From positions 992,001 to 1,056,000 of the forward strand of contig NZ_JAEDAE010000001.1 in the NCBI RefSeq assembly GCF_016056375.1: a DNA stretch of 64,000 nucleotides, given 5' to 3'. Of this stretch, positions 45,029 to 53,803 are shown piece by piece. Each line of letters starts with the position of its first letter. Position 1 is the first letter of the stretch. Source of the stretch: Hymenobacter negativus (GTDB taxonomy: Bacteria; Bacteroidota; Bacteroidia; Cytophagales; Hymenobacteraceae). The position numbers were made by a program, and so were the translations under genes. The notes under the pieces were generated by a model. It saw nothing but the letters and a program-made list of their open reading frames with translations. It did no database searches and was not told where the DNA came from.

Positions 45029-45832
45029 CTACTCGGGTTGATAATCGGCAAAGGAACCGTCGCGATAGAAAATTACAATCCGACGGATGGGCTTGTCGCC
45101 TCCCGCAAATAGCGCCGAAGCCAATGTTGCCCCCGGCGCTTCATCAGCGGGCACTGATTGAGGGGAAACCGTCTTATCAGCCACCTCGGCCATAGGGGTG
45201 GGCATGGGAACGGGTGCAGTATGGGCAGTACCCTGTACCGGAGCTACTGCCGGGCGCCGTTCAGATGGCACCGCCAACGGCTGGGATGGGGTAGTAGTAG
45301 TATCCGGAAGTTGGGGCAACGCCTCCAAAACGGCGGCATTGCCTACAAAGCGCTTGGGCATAACCCGTCCGCGACTCGAATCAGGCACATTGGCAGGCAG
45401 TGGCACTGGCTTGGGCGAAGCGCTTGCAACATTTTCTTTTTCAGTGGTTTTACTACCTGAAACAGGCGCCTTTGGGGCCTCGACAACAGCCTCAACAACT
45501 GTTTTGCGGCGCTCCTCAGCCCTAACAGGTGCTGGCGTAGCAGCCACGGCTGGCATAACTGGTGTTATTGCTTCCACTGACGGCACGGGAGGCACCGCCG
45601 CAGTATGGGCACCGTCAGCAGCCAGCATAGGTCCGGTCCCGTTGAGCAGCCATGGCATGGCCAAATCGGGCATAGCAGCCAGAATGCGTTGGACGACCTC
45701 AAGACTAGGCTTGTTGCGCCCGGATAGAATGTGGCTGACGATGGGCCGCGCCACGCCGATAACATCCGCAAACTGCGTAGGCGTAAGCTGCCGGCTTTCT
45801 AAAAGGGTTCTGATGCGCTCAACCATAGTCAT
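45029..45832 (-). CDS. XRE-family helix-turn-helix regulator with long Pro/Ala linker and C-terminal motif
   Basis: 267 residues from ATG 45832 (or 265 from 45826). N-terminal HTH: LTPTQFADVIGVARPIVSHILSGRNKPSLEVVQRIL, given here as QFADVIGVARPIVSHILSG within residues about 18-45. A low-complexity Ala/Pro/Val linker of about 170 residues follows, then a conserved-looking end, PIRRIVIFYRDGSFADYQPE. The layout of HTH, tether and C-terminal strand-hairpin suggests a small-molecule or partner-sensing tip. It sits beside an array of inverted repeats, probably its own operators. Target genes are unknown. Confidence 0.82.
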   Translation of the reverse strand: MTMVERIRTLLESRQLTPTQFADVIGVARPIVSHILSGRNKPSLEVVQRILAAMPDLAMPWLLNGTGPMLAADGAHTAAVPPVPSVEAITPVMPAVAATPAPVRAEERRKTVVEAVVEAPKAPVSGSKTTEKENVASASPKPVPLPANVPDSSRGRVMPKRFVGNAAVLEALPQLPDTTTTPSQPLAVPSERRPAVAPVQGTAHTAPVPMPTPMAEVADKTVSPQSVPADEAPGATLASALFAGGDKPIRRIVIFYRDGSFADYQPE

Positions 45833-45840
45833 TATTTTAG

Positions 45841-45990
45841 TTACAAATGTAGCGCATGAAATCAAGTGGGTCTAAAAGCAACTTAAAAACCTGTGATTAC
45901 AATTGTATTTAAACGAACCAATAACATTTGTTTACATCTGTAACACTTTAATAATCTACTTGCCTCAAATCACTCGAAAAACAAATGTAA
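45841..45990. promoter_or_regulatory. Array of TTACA-N2-TGTAA inverted repeats upstream of XRE gene
   Basis: Five related sites: TTACAAATGTAG 45841-45852, TTACAATTGTAT 45897-45908, TAACATTTGTTT 45922-45933, TTACATCTGTAA 45932-45943 (perfect) and AAACAAATGTAA 45979-45990. They precede the XRE gene and are likely its operators. The rest of the 418-base gap (45833-46250) has no gene. Confidence 0.6.
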
Positions 45991-46166
45991 TCAGAGCAAA
46001 TACTGTGAATACCGTAACTCTCATACGTCTGGATTAATACTGGCAACAATGCGTTACTCTCCTAGATTACTGTCTGGCGTAATGTTTCTGCAGCCCAACG
46101 ATGAGTTATTGTCAGCTTGGTTCAAACGCTTGATTCGGCCTATTCTCCCCGTAACATCGACATAAA

Positions 46167-46203
46167 AAAAGGCCCCATAACCTCCTCGGTTACCGGGCCT
46201 TTT
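46167..46203. terminator. Rho-independent terminator of the L,D-transpeptidase gene
   Basis: AAAAGGCCC and TAACC pair with GGTTA and GGGCCTTTT; T-runs on both sides. It lies 47 bases after the minus-strand stop at 46251. Confidence 0.85.
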
Positions 46204-46250
46204 GGGTCATCAACTCCCCACGCAGGGGGGCTGAAGTGACGGCATTTTGG

Positions 46251-48008
46251 CTAGTCGAAGTATTCGCGGGCGAGCTTTTTATCCAGCCCGTAGATGTCGT
46301 CGCGGAAGTGCGGGTGGCCGGCGGCATCGGCCCAGGCCGTGAAGTAGACCAGGTAAACGGGCAACTTTTCCTTGAGGGTGATATACTTTTCGTGGCGGGT
46401 AGCGATGGAGTCTAGGATGGTGGCCTGGTTCCATTCGGGCCGGTCGCGCAGCAAGTAGGTGGCCAGTTTGATGGGCTCGGAAAGGCGCACGCAGCCATGG
46501 CTAAAGCTGCGGTTGCTCTGCGAAAACAGCTCGTCGTGGGGCGTGTCGTGCAGGTAAATATCGTTCGAATTGGGGAAGATAAACTTCACATCGCCCAGGT
46601 CATTCTTGGGTCCGGGCCGGCGGCGCAGCGTGTATTTGAACGTCTCCTGCGTCACGTTGGCCCAGTCGACCGAGGCCGGGTCCACTACGGTAGCTTTGCG
46701 GCCGTAGCCTTTCACCACCTCCATATCGAGACGGTCGAGGTAGTTGGGGTTTGCCACGAGTTTTTCCCGCAGCTCATTATCGATGATGCTGAACGGCACG
46801 TTCCAGTAAGGTGCCAGCACCACGTACTCCATTTTGTCGCTAAAGACCGGGGTTTCGTGCAGCACTTTGCCCACGATAACGCGCATGTTGAAGGCCTCCT
46901 TGTTGGCTTCGATGACGTGCAGTGTGAACTCGGGAATGTTCACGAGGAGGTAGTTTGGCTCGAACTTTTTGGGCAGCCAGCGCCAGCGCTCCATGTTCAG
47001 AATAAGCTGGTCGATGCGCGTACCGATGGGCACGTTGAGCTGCTTCAGCGTCTCGCCGCTAACGATGCCAGTCGGCTTCAGTCCGGCATCCTGCTGAAAT
47101 AATTTGACGGCCTGCACCAGTTCTGGGTCGTAAACCTGCGCAGCCGGCGCAGCGGCGGCCGGGGTGCCGGGCTGGTTGGGAGCCGGAGCGGGCGCGCTGG
47201 CGGCGGCTCCACCGGCACTATCGAGCAGGCGCTTGCGCAGGGCGGCGACGGCCGGCGAGGTGGCACCGGGTTTCAGGTTGAGGGTAGCTGGCAGGGTGGG
47301 CCAGCCACCGGCGCGTTCCTGAGCGCGATAGGTAGCCAGCGCCTTTTTCAGCTGGTCGTACTCGGGGTGAAGAGGCGCAAACTCGTAGTAGTTGTAACGG
47401 CTTTTACGCTCGCCCAAAAAGGTAAGCAGGGCCTTATTGAGCTTGATTTTATTGGGCTTGACCAGCCAGGAAGTGTCTTTTTTATCGTGCGGGTTGGCCA
47501 CGCCCCGGTAGTAGTCGTTGGCCCACTTCATGTACGTTCCGGTCAGAGCAATGTCTACCTGGCGCTCCAGCGCATTGCGGCGCACGGAGTCGCCCCGAAC
47601 CTTTTCCAGTTCAGCTAGCATTTTGGATATGTCCTTAACCTGGTAATCTTTAGGGTTAAGTCCTTCATTGCCAGCTTTAGCAATAATATCCTCGAGGGTC
47701 TTGACGCGGGCCACCGGCTGGTGGTCCTTAAACCACCCCAACTTGAAGCCCCGCTCCCGGTAAAAGCGACGCGCCGGGAGCAGCTGCGCCTTGAACTTGG
47801 GCTCGGCCTGAAAAGCTTTGATGACTTCCGTGCTATCAAGCAGGGGCTGGGGGCCGGCCACAGTGGTCGCCGCTGAAGAGTCGGCCACCGTTTGTCCGGC
47901 AGTCTGGTTCTGCGAGTCGGATGAGCCGCAGGAAGCAAGGGTAGTGCTGCCGAGGGCCGCCATCAGAAGCAGCCACAGCAGGGAAGTAATTCGAAGGAGA
48001 AAATTCAT
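46251..48008 (-). CDS. Lipoprotein L,D-transpeptidase (YcbB/LdtD-like)
   Basis: 585 residues. Lipobox TLASC puts lipidation at Cys27. The middle has a long N-terminal scaffold, a peptidoglycan-binding-like segment (VQAVKLFQQDAGLKPTGIVSGETL), and the L,D-transpeptidase domain with catalytic Cys near 505 in SHGCVRLSEP. It forms 3-3 cross-links in peptidoglycan from the periplasm. A Pro/Ala linker (AAASAPAPAPNQPGTP) lies before the binding segment. Start ATG 48008 begins the signal peptide; the upstream open frame to 48290 is not coding. Divergent from the M1 aminopeptidase gene. Confidence 0.94.
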   Translation of the reverse strand: MNFLLRITSLLWLLLMAALGSTTLASCGSSDSQNQTAGQTVADSSAATTVAGPQPLLDSTEVIKAFQAEPKFKAQLLPARRFYRERGFKLGWFKDHQPVARVKTLEDIIAKAGNEGLNPKDYQVKDISKMLAELEKVRGDSVRRNALERQVDIALTGTYMKWANDYYRGVANPHDKKDTSWLVKPNKIKLNKALLTFLGERKSRYNYYEFAPLHPEYDQLKKALATYRAQERAGGWPTLPATLNLKPGATSPAVAALRKRLLDSAGGAAASAPAPAPNQPGTPAAAAPAAQVYDPELVQAVKLFQQDAGLKPTGIVSGETLKQLNVPIGTRIDQLILNMERWRWLPKKFEPNYLLVNIPEFTLHVIEANKEAFNMRVIVGKVLHETPVFSDKMEYVVLAPYWNVPFSIIDNELREKLVANPNYLDRLDMEVVKGYGRKATVVDPASVDWANVTQETFKYTLRRRPGPKNDLGDVKFIFPNSNDIYLHDTPHDELFSQSNRSFSHGCVRLSEPIKLATYLLRDRPEWNQATILDSIATRHEKYITLKEKLPVYLVYFTAWADAAGHPHFRDDIYGLDKKLAREYFD

Positions 48009-48398
48009 TGAAGGGAATAAAGCGGGCGAAAAACAACTCCGACCGTGGCCGGAGGTTGGGCGTTGTACTGCCGGGCTGCTGGCAGGGTTGCGCCGGGCCG
48101 CCCGCGGGCAGTCCGGTTGCAAAGTACGCCATTGCGGGGCACAGCATGTTGCTGTAGGGCCGTAATCGTGCCAATTCCAGGCAAAAATTTCTGTTCCGTA
48201 AGCAAGGTCGGCCCGGATAGCTTTGTTTACCGGGTGGAGCCGGCTTCCGGAAGCCCTTCCGTGGCAGTTAAATTCCGCTTCCGGGTCCAATCTCCCAGCC
48301 TGGTTGTTATTTCGGCCCGACGCTTAGCGAAGCCCTGGATGGCACGGCGCTCCGATATCCGTCCCGGTCTTTCTGAATTTCTCTTCATCATTTCCCGC
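48009..48398. promoter_or_regulatory. Divergent region between L,D-transpeptidase and M1 aminopeptidase genes
   Basis: 390 GC-rich bases. Frames are open on both strands but lack credible proteins. It must contain the start sites for both genes; no clear box or operator was found. Confidence 0.4.
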
Positions 48399-50237
48399 AT
48401 GGCCTCTCTCGCATCCGACTTCTTACCCACTGTCCTCCCCATCGACCCACATAGCCACGCAGGCAACAGTCCGGTGCGGGTGCGCCACCTCGCCTTGGCT
48501 CTGACCGTTGACTTCGACCAGCGCACCCTGGCCGGCACCGCCACCTGGCACCTCGCCAATCCCGGGGCGGCAGCCGAACTCGTGCTCGACACCCGCGACC
48601 TGACTGTCGAAACCGTGGAGGCTATCGACGCCGCAGGCCTAGCCACACCCACTGATTTCACCTTGGGCTCGCCCGATGCCATATTAGGCCAGGCGCTGCG
48701 CGTGGTCCTGACGCCTGCAACCGCGGCCGTCCGCATCCAATACCGGACGGCCCCGCACGCGGCGGCTTTACAGTGGCTGAAACCGGAACAGACGGCGGGC
48801 ACCGAACCGTTTCTTTTCACGCAGTCGCAGGCCATTCTGGCGCGCACCTGGCTGCCGTGCCAGGACTCGCCGGGCATTCGCTTCACTTACGAAGCCACAG
48901 TGCGCGTGCCCGCCCACCTGCTGGCGCTGATGAGCGCCGAGAACCCGCAGGAGCGCAGCCCTACCGGCGAGTACCGCTTCCACATGGCGCAGCCCATTCC
49001 GGCCTACCTCATGGCGCTGGCGGTGGGCGACCTGGCCTTTGCCCCGCTCAGCGGCCGCACCGGCATCTATGCCGAGCCGGCCACGCTGCCGGTGGCCACC
49101 CACGAGTTTGCCGACCTCGAAAACATGGTGGCTGCCGCCGAGCAGCTGTACGGGACTTACCGCTGGGAACGGTACGATTTGCTGGTGCTGCCCCCCTCCT
49201 TCCCCTTCGGGGGCATGGAAAACCCTCGGTTAACATTTGTAACACCCACCATCCTTGCTGGTGACCGCAGCCTGACCAGTCTGGTGGCCCACGAGCTGGC
49301 CCACTCCTGGTCGGGCAACCTCGTTACAAATGCAACGTGGAATGATTTCTGGCTGAACGAGGGATTTACGGTCTATTTCGAGCGCCGCATCATGGAACAT
49401 TTGTATGGCCCCGAATACGCCGACATGCTCCAGGTACTGGGCCGGGCGGCGCTGCATCACACCATCGAAGAAATTGGCGCGGCTAGTCGCGATACCCATC
49501 TACACCTGGCCCTGGCCGGCCGCGACCCCGACGAAGGCCTCACCGAGATTGCCTACGAGAAAGGCTGCGCCCTGCTCCTGACGCTGGAGTCGCTCGTCGG
49601 CCGGCCCCGGCTCGATGCCTTTATTAAGGAGTACTTCGCCCGCTTCAGTTTTCAGGCAATGGACACCGCGAGCTTCCTGCACTACCTCCGCGCCGAGCTG
49701 CTGGACCAGGAGCCCGGCCTCGAAGCTCGCCTGAACCTGGCCGCCTGGGTCGACGGCCCCGGACTCCCGCCCAACGCGCCGACGCCAACTTCGGAGCGGT
49801 TCGCCAAAGTCGACCAGGTGCTGGCCCGTCTGGAAGCCGGCACCGCACCGGCCGACCTCCTCCCGCCCACCACCGGGTGGAGCAGCCATGAGTGGGTTCA
49901 TTTTCTGCACCGCCTCTCCCCGACCCTAGCCGCTGAGCAATTGGCGGCACTGGATGCGACCTTCCATTTAACCACCTCCGGCAATGCCGAAATTCTGACC
50001 GCCTGGTTTCCGCACACGTTGCGGGCCGGCTACGCGCCGGCCGGCGAAGCCGTGAAAAAATTTCTGCTTCACGTAGGCCGTCGCAAATTTGTGGTGCCGC
50101 TCTACCAGGCCCTGCTGGCCACGCCCGATGTCCCGGCGCGAGCCCACGCCATCTATACCGAAGCCCGGCCCAACTACCACTCCGTGACCACCGGCACTCT
50201 TGATGCCCTGCTGGCCACCCGGGCCGAGCGTCATTAA
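48399..50237 (+). CDS. M1 family metallo-aminopeptidase (leukotriene A4 hydrolase-like)
   Basis: 612 residues. Exopeptidase motif GGMEN at 271-275 (a GAMEN variant), zinc site HELAH 298-302 and third ligand Glu321 in WLNEGFTVYFE. The C-terminal helical domain (from about residue 470) matches the LTA4H group in length. ATG 48399 is used; the frame upstream overlaps the divergent promoter. No signal peptide is predicted, so it is probably cytoplasmic and trims peptides. The gene is followed by cyanophycinase after 92 bases. Confidence 0.94.
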   Translation: MASLASDFLPTVLPIDPHSHAGNSPVRVRHLALALTVDFDQRTLAGTATWHLANPGAAAELVLDTRDLTVETVEAIDAAGLATPTDFTLGSPDAILGQALRVVLTPATAAVRIQYRTAPHAAALQWLKPEQTAGTEPFLFTQSQAILARTWLPCQDSPGIRFTYEATVRVPAHLLALMSAENPQERSPTGEYRFHMAQPIPAYLMALAVGDLAFAPLSGRTGIYAEPATLPVATHEFADLENMVAAAEQLYGTYRWERYDLLVLPPSFPFGGMENPRLTFVTPTILAGDRSLTSLVAHELAHSWSGNLVTNATWNDFWLNEGFTVYFERRIMEHLYGPEYADMLQVLGRAALHHTIEEIGAASRDTHLHLALAGRDPDEGLTEIAYEKGCALLLTLESLVGRPRLDAFIKEYFARFSFQAMDTASFLHYLRAELLDQEPGLEARLNLAAWVDGPGLPPNAPTPTSERFAKVDQVLARLEAGTAPADLLPPTTGWSSHEWVHFLHRLSPTLAAEQLAALDATFHLTTSGNAEILTAWFPHTLRAGYAPAGEAVKKFLLHVGRRKFVVPLYQALLATPDVPARAHAIYTEARPNYHSVTTGTLDALLATRAERH

Positions 50238-50329
50238 TCCCCATCCGGCCCGAACTTTGCCTCGGACCTGGTGCCGGGCTACCGTCCGGCCGTTTCGTTT
50301 TTGCATCACTCCGTAATCTCCGCCATCCG

Positions 50330-51250
50330 TTGAAAACCATCATTCCGCTCGGCAAGCTCATCGCCGTGGGCGGCAACGAGGACAAGGGCACCTACCCCAA
50401 CCCCCGGACCCGCCGCAAGTATTACCTCAACTTTTTCGAGTTGGGCATCCTGAAGCGCATTGTGCTCGAAACCGGCAAAACCGACCCGCGCATTGAAGTC
50501 GTGACCACCGCCTCCATGATTCCGGAGGAAGTAGGACCAATTTATACCGGTTCCTTTGCCATGCTCAACTGCCTAAACGTGGGCATCATGGACATTCGCA
50601 CGCCCGAGGACGCCCGCCAGCCCGAGTACCTGGAGCGCCTGCTGGCCGCCGACGTGGTCATGTTTTCGGGCGGCAATCAGTCGCGCCTGCGCGAGATGTT
50701 CGGCGAAACCGACTTCCTCGACCGCATGATTCAGCGCTACTACGCCGAGCCGAATTTTGTGATTGCCGGCACCAGCGCCGGGGCCATGGCCATGTCGCAC
50801 CACATGATTCGGGGCGGCTCGGTGCCCGATGCCCTGCTGAAAGGGGCCGTGAAAATGGGCACCGGCCTGGGCCTGCTGCCCGCCGCCATCATCGACTCGC
50901 ACTTTGTGAAGCGCGGCCGTTTTGGCCGGCTCATCGAGTCGGTGGCGCTGCACCCCAAGCTCATTGGCATTGGCTTGGGCGAGGACACCGGCGTGCTCAT
51001 CACCGAAGGCAACCTGGTCGAAACCATTGGTTCTAACCTGGTTATCATCATGGACGGCCACAACATCCAGCACAACAACGCTGCCGCTGCCAAAAAGGGC
51101 ACCGTGCTTTCCATCGAAAACGTGACCATGCACGTCCTGGCCAAAGGCAACGTGTACAACATGCGCGAGCGGAAATTCTACCCCAGCAAAGATGTACTGG
51201 CCCCCGCCGTGGCCCCAAGCGTGGCGATTGATGTTACGCCCGCTACATAA
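50330..51250 (+). CDS. Cyanophycinase (peptidase S51)
   Basis: 306 residues starting at TTG 50330 (no in-frame ATG is closer). Nucleophile Ser149 is in GTSAGAMAMS; the FSGGNQSRL segment at 112-120 and the Gly-rich IAVGGNEDKG near the N-terminus are typical. Cyanophycinase cleaves cyanophycin, a poly(Asp-Arg) store, to beta-Asp-Arg. The isoaspartyl peptidase that finishes this path is encoded convergently 96 bases away. No cyanophycin synthetase is in this window. Confidence 0.93.
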   Translation: MKTIIPLGKLIAVGGNEDKGTYPNPRTRRKYYLNFFELGILKRIVLETGKTDPRIEVVTTASMIPEEVGPIYTGSFAMLNCLNVGIMDIRTPEDARQPEYLERLLAADVVMFSGGNQSRLREMFGETDFLDRMIQRYYAEPNFVIAGTSAGAMAMSHHMIRGGSVPDALLKGAVKMGTGLGLLPAAIIDSHFVKRGRFGRLIESVALHPKLIGIGLGEDTGVLITEGNLVETIGSNLVIIMDGHNIQHNNAAAAKKGTVLSIENVTMHVLAKGNVYNMRERKFYPSKDVLAPAVAPSVAIDVTPAT

Positions 51251-51271
51251 AGCCTGCTGGAGTTCACTCAA

Positions 51272-51306
51272 AAAAGCCCGCTCATTACGCAAATGAGCGG
51301 GCTTTT
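51272..51306. terminator. Bidirectional terminator between cyanophycinase and isoaspartyl peptidase
   Basis: AAAAGCCCGCTCATT pairs with AATGAGCGGGCTTTT; both ends T-rich, and it lies between convergent stops at 51250 and 51346. Confidence 0.92.
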
Positions 51307-51345
51307 ACTTTCTACTCCGGCTGTGTTGCGCCGCTGTGCCAATAG

Positions 51346-52326
51346 CTACTCCTTATAAATAGCCACCAGCGCCTCCCCTCCCTCAACGCGGCTGGCGCGG
51401 TACATGCCATCCGAATTGAATGGCAGCGTAATGTTCCCGGCTGCGTCTACTGCAATCAATCCGCCTTCCCCGCCCACCGGCGCAAGCTTGTCCTGCACCA
51501 CAATCCGGGCGGCCTCTTCCAGCGATAATCCCTTGTATTCCATCAGACAAGCCACGTCGTAAGCCGCCACGGCGCGGATAAAATACTCCCCGTTGCCCGT
51601 GCAGCTGATGGCGCAGCGCGCATCGGCCCAGGTGCCGGCCCCAATGAGGGGCGTGTCGCCGATGCGGGAGTAGCGTTTGTTGGTCATGCCGCCGGTGCTG
51701 GTGGCAGCGGCCAGGTGGCCGTGCTGGTCGCGGGCCACGGCCCCTACGGTGCCCTTTTTCCAATTCGGGTCCGCCACGCCCACAAAGGTGTCGGGCTCAT
51801 CGAGCGGCGCTACCGGAGCCGGGCGGGCCTGGCTGTGGTCGAGGCGCATGCGGCCTTCGCGCAAGGCTTCCTGCAATTGATTGTAGCGGTGCTGGGTGAA
51901 GAAATACTCCGTGGGCTGCAGCGGCAGGCCGTACTCAAGCGCCAACTCATCGGCGCCAGGATAGCCCAGTAGTACGTGCTCGGTTTTTTCCATCACCAGC
52001 CGCGCCGCCCGAATGGGATTTTGCACCTGCCGCACACCGGTCACGGCGCCGGCTAGTTTGTTGTGGCCGCTCATGAGGGCGGCGTCCATTTCGTGATGGC
52101 CGTCGTGGGTGAACACGGCCCCGCGCCCGGCGTTGAACAGCGGGCAGTCTTCGAGGCTGCGCACGGCGGCTTCCACGGCATCGAGGGCAGCGGCGCCGTC
52201 GCGTAGCAGGTTGTAGCCCGTGCTCAGGGCTGCATCGAGGGCGGCACGATAGAGCAGTTCATCGGCGGGTGAAAGCGAAGCGCGGGCAATGGTGCCGGCA
52301 CCGCCGTGGATGGCAAGGGCGAACAT
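51346..52326 (-). CDS. Isoaspartyl peptidase / plant-type L-asparaginase
   Basis: 326-residue Ntn-hydrolase precursor. Autocleavage gives a new N-terminal nucleophile Thr193 in GTVGAV; the following GDTPLIGAGTWAD is the substrate-binding stretch. It hydrolyses beta-aspartyl dipeptides (including beta-Asp-Arg from cyanophycin) and L-asparagine. No signal peptide is visible. Its ATG is 133 bases from that of DUF3127 (divergent). Role in using cyanophycin dipeptides is inferred from the neighbour. Confidence 0.93.
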   Translation of the reverse strand: MFALAIHGGAGTIARASLSPADELLYRAALDAALSTGYNLLRDGAAALDAVEAAVRSLEDCPLFNAGRGAVFTHDGHHEMDAALMSGHNKLAGAVTGVRQVQNPIRAARLVMEKTEHVLLGYPGADELALEYGLPLQPTEYFFTQHRYNQLQEALREGRMRLDHSQARPAPVAPLDEPDTFVGVADPNWKKGTVGAVARDQHGHLAAATSTGGMTNKRYSRIGDTPLIGAGTWADARCAISCTGNGEYFIRAVAAYDVACLMEYKGLSLEEAARIVVQDKLAPVGGEGGLIAVDAAGNITLPFNSDGMYRASRVEGGEALVAIYKE

Positions 52327-52414
52327 ATATTATAAGGAGTAAGAAAGTCGGGAGAAATACGCCCGCAAAGGTAGCCGGAGGGAACGGCGGCGGGGCCGCT
52401 TGCGTTTTTTTTCG

Positions 52415-52422
52415 TAGGTTTG
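52415..52422 (+). promoter_or_regulatory. Promoter -7 box for DUF3127 gene
   Basis: TAGGTTTG matches TAnnTTTG and lies 38 bases before the ATG at 52460, giving a short leader. No well-spaced -33 TTG is evident. Confidence 0.4.
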
Positions 52423-52459
52423 ATGTTCAAGTCTACACATACAAAAACACCCCATTTTT

Positions 52460-52873
52460 ATGGCATACGACGTAACCGGCCGGCTGCACGAAATATTTGA
52501 CGAACAGCAGGTAAGCGAAAAGTTTCGCAAGCGCGAGTTCGTGTTGGAAGTCCAGGACGGCCAGTATCCGCAACATATTAAATTTCAGCTGACGCAGGAT
52601 AAAGTTAGCCTCGTTGAATCCTTCAAAATGGGCGACGAAGTGAAAGTAACTTTCGACCTGCGCGGCCGTGGCTTCAACAAAAACGGCCAGATGCTGTACT
52701 TCACCAACCTGGAAGCCTGGAAAATTGAGCCCGCCGGCGCTGCCAACTACGGCGGTGGTGGCCAGCAGCAGGCGGCCCCCCGCCCCGCTGCCCAGAACCA
52801 GAACCCCACGCTGCGCGCTCAGCCTTCGGCCGCACCCATCGCCAGCGACGACGACAACGACCTGCCCTTCTAA
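52460..52873 (+). CDS. DUF3127 protein with SSB-like acidic C-terminal tip
   Basis: 137 residues. The OB-like DUF3127 domain covers about 1-90 (AYDVTGRLHEIFDEQQVSEKF, then FNKNGQMLYFTNLEAW). A disordered Gln/Ala/Pro-rich linker ends in DDDNDLPF, very close to the acidic-hydrophobic tip of bacterial SSB (DDDIPF) that recruits DNA-repair enzymes. A single-stranded nucleic-acid binding role is inferred. Single gene with terminator at 52921. Confidence 0.9.
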   Translation: MAYDVTGRLHEIFDEQQVSEKFRKREFVLEVQDGQYPQHIKFQLTQDKVSLVESFKMGDEVKVTFDLRGRGFNKNGQMLYFTNLEAWKIEPAGAANYGGGGQQQAAPRPAAQNQNPTLRAQPSAAPIASDDDNDLPF

Positions 52874-52920
52874 GGCCAGCCATTTGTGCCGCTAGCACAG
52901 CTACTGGCCTACGTTTTCAA

Positions 52921-52956
52921 AAATGCCGCTTCCATGTGTTGGAAGCGGCATTTTTT
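52921..52956. terminator. Rho-independent terminator after DUF3127 gene
   Basis: AAATGCCGCTTCCA pairs with TGGAAGCGGCATTT, then TTT. It stands 47 bases after the stop. Confidence 0.92.
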
Positions 52957-52981
52957 ATGCGCGCTTTACGTATAATGTTGC

Positions 52982-53608
52982 ATGGATTTACACGAGCTGA
53001 TAGCACGGGGCGAGGGCGAGGCGCTGGAATTCAAGCAGAAAACCACGCACCCGCACCGCATTTCGCGCACCCTGGTTTCGCTGGCCAATACCCGGGGCGG
53101 GCAGGTGCTGGTGGGCGTAGATGATGCCGGCCGCATCCTGGGCGTGCGCGATGCCGAGGAAGAATTATTCGTGTTGCGCGATGCCGCCGCAAACTACATT
53201 GCCCCGCCCCTGGCCGGCCTGCACTTCCACGAAGTAGAAGAAGAAGGCCGCACGGTCCTCATCGTGACCGTGCCCGAAAGCCCCCGCAAACCCCACCGCG
53301 CCCAGGTAGCCCCCAACGACTGGCGCGGCTACGTGCGCGTGCGCGACGCCAGCGTGCAAACCAGCGGCCTCACTGAGAAAGTACTGGAACGCCAGCAGCC
53401 TGAATCCCGCTTCGAGCAAATTCCGCTCAACAAGCAGGAGCTGGCCGTTATCGACTACCTGAAAACCCATCCCCGCATCACCCTGGCTCAGTTCATGAAG
53501 CTGGTGAATTTTGGCAAGCGCCGCGCTTACCAGACACTCATAAAGCTGGTGCTACACGGCTACATCCGGCACCACGACAAGGAGAAAGAGCCATACTATA
53601 CCGTCTGA
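52982..53608 (+). CDS. AlbA_2 (divergent AAA-4/Schlafen-like) DNA-binding protein
   Basis: 208 residues. The AlbA_2 domain covers about 1-130: GEGEALEFKQKT, LANTRGGQVLVGVDDAGRILGV and VRVRDASVQ are characteristic. A C-terminal winged-helix-like segment (ITLAQFMKLVNFGKRRAYQTLI, HGYIRHH) follows. It likely binds DNA or RNA as a regulator; ligand unknown. It ends 2 bases before the palindromic element at 53611. Confidence 0.88.
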   Translation: MDLHELIARGEGEALEFKQKTTHPHRISRTLVSLANTRGGQVLVGVDDAGRILGVRDAEEELFVLRDAAANYIAPPLAGLHFHEVEEEGRTVLIVTVPESPRKPHRAQVAPNDWRGYVRVRDASVQTSGLTEKVLERQQPESRFEQIPLNKQELAVIDYLKTHPRITLAQFMKLVNFGKRRAYQTLIKLVLHGYIRHHDKEKEPYYTV

Positions 53609-53610
53609 AC

Positions 53611-53796
53611 TACGGATTCATGCGAATTTTTCGGATTCCACGGATTTTGTGGACGGCTTTTTTTGCCGATTGTATGAGTGCGCTTCCAAAACCAAAAGGC
53701 CCTGCTCGGTGAGCAGGGCCTTTTGGTTTCGTTTTTTAGAATTACGCAGTCTACGAAATTCGTGAAATCCGAAAAATCCGCAGGAATCCGTGGTTC
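53611..53796. repeat. Large composite palindrome (GGATTTTTCGGATT family) with central terminator
   Basis: Outer arms 53611-53656 and 53747-53796 are diverged inverted copies of an ACGGATTC..CGGATT unit. A perfect stem (CCAAAAGGCCCTGCTC, 53691-53706 with 53711-53726) lies at the centre. It fills the gap between convergent genes. A relative is at 63020-63161. Confidence 0.82.
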
Positions 53797-53803
53797 AGAC
53801 AGT

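Noticed and set aside
44842-45051. 69-residue minus-strand frame
   Set aside because: Overlaps the end of the XRE gene in another frame and does not resemble a protein.
44076-46250. tRNA, riboswitch or CRISPR in the AT-rich region
   Set aside because: No cloverleaf, no direct-repeat array with spacers and no recognisable aptamer was found by eye.
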